From positions 30,950,501 through 31,014,500 of the forward strand of contig NC_080567.1 in assembly GCF_030253575.1 (NCBI RefSeq): DNA of 64,000 bases, in the 5' to 3' direction. Positions 22,971-33,047 of this stretch are shown here, one piece after another (position 1 is the first letter of the stretch; the number at the start of each line of letters is the position of its first letter). Made by a program: the position numbers and the translations under genes. The notes below the pieces were generated by a model. The model was not told the origin of the DNA and did no database searches. It was given only the letters and a program-made list of their open reading frames with translations. Source of the stretch: Rhododendron vialii (lineage: Eukaryota; Streptophyta; Magnoliopsida; Ericales; Ericaceae).

Positions 22971-23087
22971 TAAGTCGTTGAAAATGCATGCAAAATTGTA
23001 GTGTACAATTAAATAGGGACGGAGGGAGTATAATACATGCACTGTGAATCTGAATTGGGCATTTTTATTTTTATGGATATTTGTATG

Positions 23088-23329
23088 GACTGAGGGATTG
23101 TGCTGTGCAGCTTCACGTTGCTTAATGTGCTGCGCATCCTCCGGCGAGGCTTTTCAGGTATCGGTTCGACGATCGGAGACGTTCACCGCGTAGAGCACTT
23201 AACGATATTTGATCGAGCTAATTTTTGGTGTGCTCTACGTGATGAACGTCTCCGATCATTGAACCGATGCCGGAAAAGCTTTACTCGAGGCTCTGCAGCA
23301 TGAAGCTGCACAGCACAGTCCTCCAGTCC
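23088..23329. mobile_element. MULE-like foldback element with 10-bp target duplication
   Basis: Almost the whole 242-bp element is an imperfect palindrome. The outer ends are GACTGAGGGATTGTGCTGTG and the reverse complement of GGACTGGAGGACTGTGCTGTG; the inner arms share GATCGGAGACGTTCA and GTGCTCTACG. TATTTGTATG occurs directly outside both ends (23078-23087 and 23330-23339). A 9-10 bp duplication with long terminal inverted repeats fits Mutator-like elements. Its GC content stands out from the flanks. Confidence 0.75.
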
Positions 23330-24086
23330 TATTTGTATGTATCGAGAGTCATTTATTCTAGTATCATTTTTGTTCTTTCTTTTGAGACCATTTTCTATGC
23401 CGGCACTTTTTTTTATATTTATATCCCATACTTTATACATCAACGGGGGTTGGTGAAGTTAACAAGTTAGTCTACTTAGATCCAAAGATTGTCCATAGTT
23501 CCAAACTCACAAACGCCTATTACAGGACTCTAACTCTTGTGTTCCCGGAAGGGAGGATGACCAGGTGTTACCATTGGACAACAAGTCCATTTGGTCCTCC
23601 AAGTTCATTTACGACAAGCAAACAAAGGTTTGGAATTGGGGTTGAAAACGAGTAGAGCCGAGCTACGTAGTGTTCGAGTTCTGCTCGTCTGCTAAATGAG
23701 TCTAAGACTCTAGCTCCAGTTGGGCTCGTTTATAAACGAGCCAAGCCTCGTTAATTTACTTAATGAGCTTTTTTAAATAAGTCGAGTCTATCCAAATGAG
23801 TCAAGTTTTTACAAGCCGAAACTGAGCTTTTTAGCACGAAAACAAGCATAAAACTCCAGCTCGAACTTGGTTCCAGTATTGTTTTATGAAATCAATTATT
23901 GCTTTCATATTTTGGCGCCATCGAGGTCTACAAACCTCTAGCCAGTCTTTAAATACAAATTAAGTACATCTTATGGGTCTCGATCGTATGACTTATATAT
24001 AATATTGAATCATTAATCATTGGAAGTTTCATGAGCCGCGATCCACAGTGTCCACTTTATTAATCTCAATTTTTTTTAAGAAAAAT

Positions 24087-24211
24087 GATAATGTCAAAAT
24101 GTTTTTGTTGGTGCCAAAACTCCAATGCATAAAAAAATTATACGATGTCAAATATACATTTTTTTTATGCATTGAAATTTTGCCACCAACAAAAATAATT
24201 TTGACATTATC
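24087..24211. mobile_element. Near-perfect hairpin with about 52-bp arms
   Basis: Left arm 24087-24138 starts GATAATGTCAAAAT and ends AATGCATAAAAAAAT. Right arm 24158-24211 is its near-complete inverse, with a loop of about 19 bases. Likely a small MITE. No target duplication is clear. Confidence 0.6.
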
Positions 24212-24710
24212 ACTAACATCTCATATTAGTACATGGTCAAAATTCAAAAACATTGAATTAAATCTAATTTTTTGGAAGAAGCAAAAGAGCGATGTATATA
24301 ACATATAGTACGTTATTCATTGTTGTGGGCCCAACGAGCCCATCTACCTTTCACAAATATCTCCACAAATATCTTCCACTAGCCTTCCCAATTCTACTAT
24401 CCACACATGACGATGAGAATTAAGGGTCGTTCGGCTAAATAAGCCTTTTCATTTTTGTTTTATTATATATACAGAGACATCTTGATCATCCGTCTTAGCA
24501 ATTAATAGTTCAGATCTCATTTCGGTATTGGACAACTTATATTTGGAGAAGCTCGAAGCTGAGATGAAATTCGAATCATTGCCGAACATACGGTTCGGAT
24601 ATCACACTACATACGGATGGAGGTTGTTGCTGCACTACACTGTATATGGTACAACATTGCTAAGAGATACAACATTGCTACTCTTATCGACAAATTATAC
24701 TGCACTCGTG

Positions 24711-25010
24711 TGGGGTCCATTCCGGATTTCACAAATACAGAAAAATCCATAAATTTTAACATAATATTCTATGGGGTCATGTCAAAATCAGCTTCAACGA
24801 ATATCGATAAGTATTTTTTTTGAATTCGTAAAAAAACTGTTGAGTAGTTAAACAGTTTCACCCTACAAATTCAGTAAAAGTATTTACCGATATCTGTTAG
24901 ACCTAATTTTTATAGTTAGAGCTGATCTTTACAAAGCCCCATAAAAAGATTTTTTTTAAAATTTATTAACATTTTTATGTATTTTTCTAAGACTCGGAGA
25001 GAGTCCCACC
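24711..25010. mobile_element. Foldback MITE, copy 1 (300 bp)
   Basis: Left end TGGGGTCCATTCCGGATTTC and right end, reverse-complemented, GGTGGGACTCTCTCCGAGTC. Inner blocks such as CCCATAAAA, AGCT(T/C)CAACG and TACCGATATC recur in the copy at 52851-53124. A G-box (CACGTG, 25011-25016) lies just outside the right end. Confidence 0.6.
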
Positions 25011-25030
25011 CACGTGCAGATATAAATGTG

Positions 25031-25243
25031 CGATAAAATTTGGGAATTGATATTCGCGCTTCAAGATTTACTGCAGGCGCTCCACCTTTTTGTTTTTACA
25101 CTGTGATGTTGCCACAGTGTAAAAACAAAAAGGTGGTGTCACAGTATAAAAATAAAAAGGTGGTGTTACAGTATAAAAACAAAAAGGTGAAGCGCCTGCA
25201 GTAAATTTTAGAGCGCAAAAATCAATTCTCTAAAATTTTGTCG
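25031..25243. mobile_element. Foldback element with a triplicated 27-bp segment in one arm
   Basis: The left arm runs from CGATAAAATTTGGGAATTG through TTTACTGCAGGCGC to CACCTTTTTGTTTTTACACTG. The right arm is its inverse from about GGTGAAGCGCCTGCAGTAAA to the end at 25243. Between them the right arm contains three consecutive 27-bp units at 25113-25139, 25140-25166 and 25167-25193, each of the form (C/T)ACAGTRTAAAAAYAAAAAGG plus GT(G/A)-rich end. The left arm has only one complementary copy. Confidence 0.75.
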
Positions 25244-25673
25244 GTAAGATTAGACCTTCTGGTGGTAGTGGTACGTAGTACTACATAAAAGCTCGCTTGC
25301 GGCAGACTGGCAGTAGCGTAAATTCGTCAATGAATTGGCATATATACCCACCTCTCGCAGCGAGCTCATTTTCCTCTCACCTAAACCTTTCACGCGAACC
25401 GGTAAAAAACTGAACTTCACGACACCACCTCTCTCTCTCTCTGCTTCCCTCTATTTCTCTGTCTCTCTCTCTCCACACTCAACCTCTCCCCTAAACCCAC
25501 GCTCTCTCGCACTACAATCTCTCAACATTTGCCACCCCACTCCGTTCCGATCCCCAGCTGAGACCCTACTATTCAGCCGCACGACAGCAGAGAGAGAGAG
25601 AGAGAGATTGTGAGATTCGGGTCAAAACCCCCCCAAAAATCTCTCGAAACCCTAGGAACTCTGGTGGGTTCAC

Positions 25674-28600
25674 ATGGCATCATCGAAGGTGATGATGGCC
25701 TCTTCCACGTCACCGTCCAATCCGGATCTGCCGCGCCAGCATCCGTCCTCGTCCTCTATACATTCCCTCTCCCTCGCCGAAGGTTCCATGAACATGGACG
25801 ACATCCTCAGAAACATCTACGCCGACGACGACGCCCAAACCCCATTTCCGGACGAACCTCCCTCCTCCGCCGCCGTCCAGAACGGCGGCGTTTCAAGCAA
25901 GACGGTGGACGAGGTGTGGAAGGAGATCGTTGCGGGAGGGGGAGGGACGAGTCGCGAGCAGCAGCCGGAGATGACGCTGGAGGATTTCCTGACCAAGGCC
26001 GGCGCCGTGACGGAGGATGACGTCAGAATTACGGCGTCTCAGTTTCAGGCTCAGCCTGTGGGGTACGGGGTTGATTCGGCGGGGTTTCGAAACGGAATTG
26101 AGGGGGCAATGGTGGCGGTTGGGGGAGGAGGAGGGGGCAGGGGGAAGAGGAGGGCGGTGGAGGAGCCGCCGGTGGACAGGGCGACGCAGCAGAAGCAGAG
26201 GCGGATGATTAAGAACAGGGAGTCGGCGGCGAGGTCAAGGGAGCGGAAGCAGGTTAGGTTATGTGGGATTTTTGGCTGAGGTGAATTTTGGGATTTGTTT
26301 GTGTTTTGGGGTTATGGTTTAATGGTTGCATGTTGTGGAATTTATGTGTTTTCAGGCTTATACTGTGGAGCTGGAGTCTTTGGTGACGCAGTTGGAGGAG
26401 GAGAACTCGAGGCTTTTGAGAGAAGAGGTATTTTTTTGGGCATAATTCAGTTTTTTTTTTTTGGGGGGGGCCATACGGTACTGACGATAGTATGTTTTAT
26501 TACTAAAAGGGGCTGATCGCTGCTCCATTAGCTCGAACCCACGACCTCACTCTTAGGACTCAAGTCTTAAGTCACATAAGGCGCTTCCGTGTGCACGAGC
26601 ACGTGTGTGAAAGCGTCTTCTAATCACATCTCAAACAACTAAAATCCACAAGAGTGAGGATTGAGAATGCGAGCACAGTGCAAGGATTGAGAGCGTAGGA
26701 CATTTTGAAGGATTATGTGACTAAGCTCAAGTCACTCACTCAAACCCGAGGGGAAAGACCATTGAGCCAATGCCCAAGGTCAAACCCAAGGCCCAAGGGC
26801 ATAATTCAGTTCAGGGTTACTTCATTTTTTTATAGTTGATTTCGATGTCGTAATTTTATAAATTAAGTTCGTAAAATGGGAATTTAGGGTGAAATTTATG
26901 GTTGTTACGAAGATGTCTAACTTGTCTATTATGTGCTGAATGCACAAAACCGATAAGGTTTCTGTCCATTTTTTTATTGAATATTGGTTTCTGTTATTGT
27001 TGATGGCTACACTTTTCCTCCATCGCTTAGATGGAAATTTTTCTAAGGAAGGGTGTATGAGTCATATGTCTTTTGTTTTGGAGGTTGGAAGCTGAAATTT
27101 AGTCACTCTTCAACTGTTTAATCTGTGCTGTGAATCTTAATTTCCACATCTACTTCAAACTGTTGAATTTATGCAAGATGGCCGTGGTTATGGTTATGAA
27201 ATGTAGAAATCAAGTCTGTTAAAGAATTCCTGGATCTTGTTTGTCATTAATTTCCTTTTTATTTTTTTCATTCTCTTCTGCTTAGCTCTTCGACAGGTTA
27301 ATTTATGCCGCCATAATTTATCCAGCTTACTGGGTACTTACATATTGGGGGGGGGGAGGGGGGGAATGCTATCTGCATAGAGATATAAACTATGAAATGT
27401 TCAAACCTTTGTTTGAGTATTTTATTTGCAATGGAAATAGGAAGATGACATTGAGGCCAACATTTACACAGTTGCACACTCGTATTTGTTTCTGCTTTTC
27501 AATAGTTTGTTAAGGTTCTCTAAAAAGGAGCTTTTATTTGCAGGCCGAGCAGTCAAAGGAGAGGTTTAAGCAGGTATGTTTTGACATCTCTCATAGTTCA
27601 ACGAGCTATATTAATCACATGGTGAGATATTTCTTCATTGTTGACGGGTGGTAGAAACACTCTCCGAGTTTTGTCTGTAGGAAATACATACAATTAGTGA
27701 TCTTTATGAATACAACAAGATGGTGGATCAGTTAAGGAAATCTTGTGCTTCTTTTACGTTCGGAAAATGGTTGGGGAAGGGTTTGGACTTCACCAGATTT
27801 TAGATTTCTTCGTCTACTGTAATTTATGGGAATCCTGATGGTATTTCTTTGGAGTTGGTGTTCTTCTAGATGATTGCATGGAAGCAATTGTTTCACGCCA
27901 AAAAGGTTGTGTTTTGGTTTTTGATGGGATGAGTAGCCAAAGCTCTAGTGGCGTTGCTCATTTGAAAGTTTGATATGATCGACCAAGCTTTGATAGGTTT
28001 TTTTTTATTTTTTTATGGAAAAATCCATGTGAAATGGAATTATGGAGGCAAGGCTAAGTTCTATTTAGTACAGATGGGAATTGGGAGATTTTTGTATATT
28101 TAATATTAGGTCAAAATATTTTATCTGTATGAACTAGTTGGAAGGCATAAGAAAAGGATACGAGTGTGTTCCCTAAGTACATTCACCAGATGGCATGAGA
28201 TGGTTATGGTGATCTTTTTGCACCATATTTGGGGCGGGATGTCCACTTTCAGGACTGGTTTCTCTTCTCCTTAGAATTGCAGTAAATAGATTACCTGAAT
28301 GGAAATATTTTTCCTAGTGAGGATTTACTTTCATGTTCCTGATGATTGTTTCGTCATATTAGTTGTGGCTGGGCTTGCGAACACGGAACTACTTCATTGC
28401 TCTTGCCATTTCCTCTAGACTCCACTCGAATACCAGACCATTGCCTCTCTGCCCTCTGGTGGAACTAGTTCATTGCTCTTGCCATTCCCTCTAGACTCCA
28501 CTCGAATACCAGACCATTGCCTCTCTGCCCTCTGGTTACAATTTCCAAGTACTTAAAAACTGTACTTTTAGTGGTTCCATTTTCTTGTACTCAAATATTG

Positions 28601-28819
28601 TACTTTGTGTGAGTGCTATTCAACGAAATCAATTGGTCTGTGCCCCACTACATTTTCAAATGACATTTCAATGAGATAATCTCATTCGCTTGACATCAGA
28701 TGCAGGTCTAACATCCGAATTTGTGTTTTATACTGCAGCTCATGGACAACCTGATTCCAGTAGTAGAGCAGAGAAGACCACCACGATCTCTCCGACGAAT
28801 AAACTCGATGTGCTGGTAG
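25674..28819 (+). CDS. Group A bZIP transcription factor, GBF4-like
   Basis: Likely binds G-box/ABRE (ACGT-core) promoter sites in abscisic acid and stress responses. Four exons, 25674-26252, 26356-26427, 27544-27573 and 28739-28819, give 253 residues. Conserved group A blocks are visible: C1 around 30-50 (MDDILRNIY), C2 at 76-86 (KTVDEVWKEIV) and C3 at 99-110 (EMTLEDFLTKAG). The basic region KNRESAARSRERKQ has N181 and R189 with the required seven-residue spacing. The zipper shows L199, L206 and L213. The C-terminus LRRINSMCW is the C4-type R-x-x-S site for SnRK2/CDPK phosphorylation and 14-3-3 binding. The N-terminus and C-terminus resemble GBF4 more than ABI5/ABF proteins. A glycine run precedes the basic region. 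The start is the first ATG after a C/T-rich leader. Confidence 0.95.
26453..26796 (-). mobile_element. SINE in bZIP intron 2, antisense, 15-bp target duplication
   Basis: GGGCATAATTCAGTT occurs directly outside both ends (26438-26452 and 26797-26811). The plus strand starts with a T run (the poly(A) tail) and ends with a tRNA-like head. On the minus strand TTGGCTCAATGG serves as box A and GGGTTTGAGTG as box B, about 30 bases apart. Length is about 344 bp. A second TTCGAGC-containing stretch lies in the body. Confidence 0.8.
27346..27364 (+). other. G-rich run in bZIP intron 2
   Basis: A run of ten guanines, one adenine, then seven more guanines. It could form intramolecular or intermolecular G-quadruplexes in DNA or pre-mRNA. 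No function is shown. Confidence 0.5.
28385..28535. repeat. Direct tandem duplication (76 and 75 bp) in bZIP intron 3
   Basis: Copies at 28385-28460 and 28461-28535 begin GGAACTA(C/G)TTCATTGCTC and end GCCCTCTGGT. They differ at about two positions, so the duplication is young. Confidence 0.95.
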
Positions 28820-29616
28820 TAGGTGTTTCTACCTTATGGTTGACAACAATAAAAGCGGAAGAAACTTGTTTTCTCTTGCACGTCCATTAAGCTACACCCT
28901 CACATGAAGCACAAAGACTTTATACAAAAGAAGAATGAAAGAAAGACAGGTTTAGGGTCCGATGTTCCTCTATCACTTGCTCTGGTGGATGACTTAGGTT
29001 TGGGTTGGATGTTCCTCTCTCGCTTGCTCTGGTGGATTACTATATCTCGGTTTATCTAACTGTAGGTACCTGTTTGAGGCATACCTACTTGTGAGCGTAA
29101 TCTAAGAAGCCATGGACTTCTAACAATCAAACATGTGAGAACATTAGATGGTGTTGTTTCATTTCCTCGTCTTGTGGAAGGTTTCTGCGATGGGGCTAGT
29201 TAGGTGTTGTATAGAAACAAATTACTGTCTTACTTACCATTCAGTTTCCTCTCTTTGTGATGTTGAAAAGGGAGACTGATAAACCTAGACTAATACTAGG
29301 TATACTTAAAACATAGCAATAAAACTTTTTGAGAATAAAGTAATTAGGCCTATGAACTGCTGTTCTCCAGTTATAGATTCTGGTAAATATCCACATATTA
29401 GTGGTTGTATGAATTATGCTTGCGAAGATGCTGTACTTTTTTTTATTAAAAAAATATCATTGGCTCTGTTGAAAATATACGATTTTAAAATATGGCGGGT
29501 GGCTTTTGATGCCTTTCTATGGTTGCGGAAACAAAGAAAATTCACCTGGGTTTTACTAATGTTTTAGCTTCATGATAGTCCACCCGTTCAATGTACTGGG
29601 GCTCGACTGAAGGCAT

Positions 29617-29720
29617 GAAAGCACTTTGGATCGTTTGTCTTCAAACTTGTCGTCCCATTTCACTCCAGGAAAGCACTTTGGATTGTTTGTCTTCAAACTT
29701 GTCGTCCCATTTTGCTCCAG
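29617..29720. repeat. Direct tandem duplication (52 bp x2)
   Basis: Copies at 29617-29668 and 29669-29720 begin GAAAGCACTTTGGAT and end GCTCCAG or ACTCCAG. They share TTCAAACTTGTCGTCCCATT. Confidence 0.95.
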
Positions 29721-30516
29721 CATTGTCATAATCGACTCAAGACACTGGCCTTTGTTGTTAATTCAAGTATGGGAAATTTTGGCCATGTCACGAACTCGAA
29801 TCTTCTGTACTGAAAAATCCTTTGTACCTCTATTTTTGTGCATTCGATTGAAAATGCACGGAAACAAATGGGCATGTCACAGCAGTAGAAAAATGGGATT
29901 TTGGTCGTAACGACTGGCTACTTGACCAAATAACTTCGACAAAGAGTGTGCTACCATGGCCCCAAAAGTTGAGTTCAAATTACCTGTAATAACCGACTCA
30001 TGTTCATTTACACCTCTGTTATCTTTCTTAACAAATGAACCCGATCTTAAGCAACATTTATCTGGATATCAAAATTTTTGAGCCTCCGATGGCTGAGTTT
30101 GTGTATAGGTTTTTTCTTTTTTGATCTCAAGTTTGTACTATATGGTTACTCAATAAATCTTTGCCTCGACGGAGAGCACGAGAACAAACCCCCCTCATCG
30201 TGGTTTGAGCAAGATAACAGATTCTTGATCATTGCGCAGGAAAAGATAGTGAAGCAGAATTCCATGCATCCTCTACTTCCCTTTTATGTTTACAAAAATT
30301 TCCTCACACTTATGATGCAAAGTTTCCAACGCAATACAAATAATTGAAGTGGAAATCTTCTTGTGTTGGTGGACCTGTCCAACAGCTTCCGAAGCCCTGT
30401 TTTTGAATTGGCAATTCCCACCACCCAACTGGCAACTACCAACATATGCGGGCTAACAATAACACCAAACCAAATTGGCACGGCACAAGACGGGCCCGTG
30501 CCCAACAAATACTAAG

Positions 30517-30650
30517 GGGAAAATGACGGGCCAGAATGTGTTTTGATAATTAATACCCGCTAAGGACATGCTGAGAACATTTGTTAATGCTGAAAATGTC
30601 ATTGGCAGGTATTAATTATCAAAACACGTCATTGGCCGTCATTTTTCCAT
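30517..30650. mobile_element. Foldback element with 7-bp flanking repeat
   Basis: GGGAAAATGACGGGCC at the left and GGCCGTCATTTTTCC at the right are inverted. The next block TGTGTTTTGATAATTAATAC is mirrored too. TACTAAG flanks both ends (30510-30516 and 30651-30657). A partial copy is at 20171-20257. Confidence 0.65.
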
Positions 30651-30663
30651 TACTAAGTTGTTA

Positions 30664-31447
30664 GAGCATCCACAGTGGAATAATCAAAACTATAAGCTTG
30701 GCTTGTTCGGTTAACTGTTTAGTTTAGTTTTTAATCATTACCCTATTTCTTTCTCCAATCATTACCTTATTTTTTCAATTATTACTTTCTTATCTCTTTC
30801 TATCTCTCTCCAATCATTACCCATATCTCCAATCATTATTCTATTTCTCTCTCTACCAACTATCAAAACTAAACTAAACTAAATTCTCAACCAAACACAT
30901 GGTTGCTGAAGTTAGCAATATTCTTTCAAAAAAGTGCTCACAGTAGCATAACCAAACTTAACAACCTCTTAGCAACTCATCAAATTTTGACTAAACAAAA
31001 CTAGCAACCTTCTGCCAATAACCAAAACCTTCTCTCTCTCAACAATGTTTCTAAGAAAAATATTTTTAAAAGAAGTTTTCTTTTTTGCAAAAATAGTTAA
31101 ACTGTTTTTTTAAATCTGTCTTCTTTTTTTTTTTTCAAAAACTGTTTTTTAAAACTTTTTTGGAAAAGTGTTTTTTCAAAATAAAAGTTTTCAAAAAATT
31201 ATTTTCTATTTCTAATAACCTGTTTTTATTAGTTTAAAAATTATTTTTTAAAAAAATGTTTTATATTGTGACAATTTTTAGATTTTTACAAGTTGAAAAT
31301 GTGATTTGACAAGTTTTGATTATTCAATATTGATTATACCACTGTAGATATCAACATGGCTAACCTCAGTAACCCTTAAATAGATAATCAAAAGGTGATG
31401 TGATAATTTTTGATTATCTAATTTTGATTAGTCCACTGTGGATGCTC
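30664..31447. mobile_element. PIF/Harbinger-type MITE, TTA target duplication (784 bp)
   Basis: Perfect 15-bp ends GAGCATCCACAGTGG in inverted orientation, flanked by TTA (30661-30663 and 31448-31450). The interior is AT-rich and non-coding, with internal inverted blocks such as AAACTAAACTAAA and TTTAGTTTAGTTTT. Confidence 0.8.
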
Positions 31448-33047
31448 TTAGTTGTTACACAAATTCTTTTTTTTTTTTCCCCCAAAGAAATGCGGTTGGA
31501 GATGGGCTGACACGGCATGACACCGTTAAAAAATGGCATGACACAATGAGTAAAGGGGTCGGCACGACACGATTACAAAAATGACATGGCACAACACGAA
31601 GCACGGTTGGCATGGACCCGGCCCGTTTGACACCTCTCCATCTATCGGGATCGAGTAAAATAATACAATTGTCCAAAATCCAAGAGGGCATTCATGAACC
31701 ACATATTAGGAACATCAATTCCACTGCTCACAACTACAGTCTCAGTGCCAGCTCTGCACCAGTGAATTCCTCGCTGGAACTGATTAAAGCTCTTTGGAAA
31801 AGCATTTAATATGTGAAAGCAAAAGAGAAACCACCCTTTTCTGTCATCCCAACGAAATGAAATTCCAGCAAATAAAAAGGGCAAACAGTTTTTGAATAGA
31901 TAGACAAGACACCCCCCTGGCATTGCAAAACCATTTCATATCCAATAACACACATTGAACTCATGGCCTTCACGATTTCCTTTCACAAATCCTGATCCCA
32001 CCCAAGATCAATGAGCCACACACGACCGTAATGAAAGTGGCAGATGCAGGAGGTTAACAAAGATGGGTCTAAATGCAAAATATTTTGAGTTTGGAATAAT
32101 TGGTAGAAAATAAATAATATTTTGAGGGTACTGAAGTAGTATGATTATTATCAAGATTTTGAAAGGGCAACAACACTGAGCTGTACGGTAAATACCATAA
32201 TGTACATTGACAACTTGAGATCACTCCAAAGTTTAGCCCGCCTGCAGCAGCTTCAGGCCGGCACAGATGATGAACAAGGAATGAAAAATATCCTGCCCTA
32301 ACAAGGGAGCATAATCACCTGATTTACTCCCATTACACTGCCATGAAATGAGAAAATGGTTCCAATGGGATAAGCTAAAGAATGAGGACAACTTATGAAG
32401 TTTCATAGTGGTTATTGCAAGGAAATCATCCCTAAGCAAATGGAGTAACAAACCCAGAACCAGTGAAACATAGACTTGAATCTCGCACCCTAAACATTTC
32501 CCCCTTCTGGTGTTTTTTCCTTCCCCAAGTTAACTACGGAAAGCCCGGCATATGACTACTCCAAAAATCCCTTCATCCATTTAGACATTGTTAGCTAAGT
32601 AAGATCTACCTAAAGTTCATTGGCACATTCTTCAACTGCAATGTAAGTTCAATCAGACCTCCAATGGGCGGAGGAAATCAATGGATTCAGACAATGAAAG
32701 AATATATATGTGTGATTACAACACAAAAGAATGAGAAGGAAATATATATGTGTGACCAGACAAGAAACGAATTTCAGGAATATAGCAAGAAAACAGAAAG
32801 AAAAAGGAAACTGTATACAACCCCAAAGCAAGTCTGACAGCAGTTTCATAAAATAGGAAAATACAACAAACTTTTTGTGTTCTCTAAATATGGTCTACCA
32901 ACAAGATGTTTACCTGCCAAATCGTTTTATTCTTGCTAAACATCTGAGTCCTTCCTTCCATAGAATAAGCATGCGGAAAGCTGAAATAACACCACATCCG
33001 CGATTTCTTTACATTTGATCCTTCGCAGCTGTTTCCCGACATGAAAT

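Larger units (their letters stand above)
17304..25673. other. Transposon-rich intergenic region upstream of the bZIP gene
   Basis: More than 8 kb without a supported gene. Most of it is accounted for by the MITEs, foldbacks, SINE and hAT element listed separately. The rest is AT-rich DNA. A stretch near 18300-18500 and one near 23640-23880 contain degenerate GAGCC/GCTCG-rich text resembling decayed hAT ends, without clear borders. The last 300 bases (25335-25673) are C/T-rich and look like the bZIP 5' leader. Confidence 0.55.
28820..33047. other. Intergenic region between bZIP and ROH1-like genes
   Basis: Contains the bZIP 3' UTR, a short imperfect duplication around 28958-29035 (GTTCCTCTMTC...GCTCTGGTGGAT), a tandem duplication at 29617-29720, the foldback at 30517-30650, a Harbinger-like MITE at 30664-31447, and GGCAYGACAC-rich text around 31495-31640 ending GGCCCGTTTGACACCTCT, probably a hAT end remnant. 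No supported gene. Confidence 0.5.
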
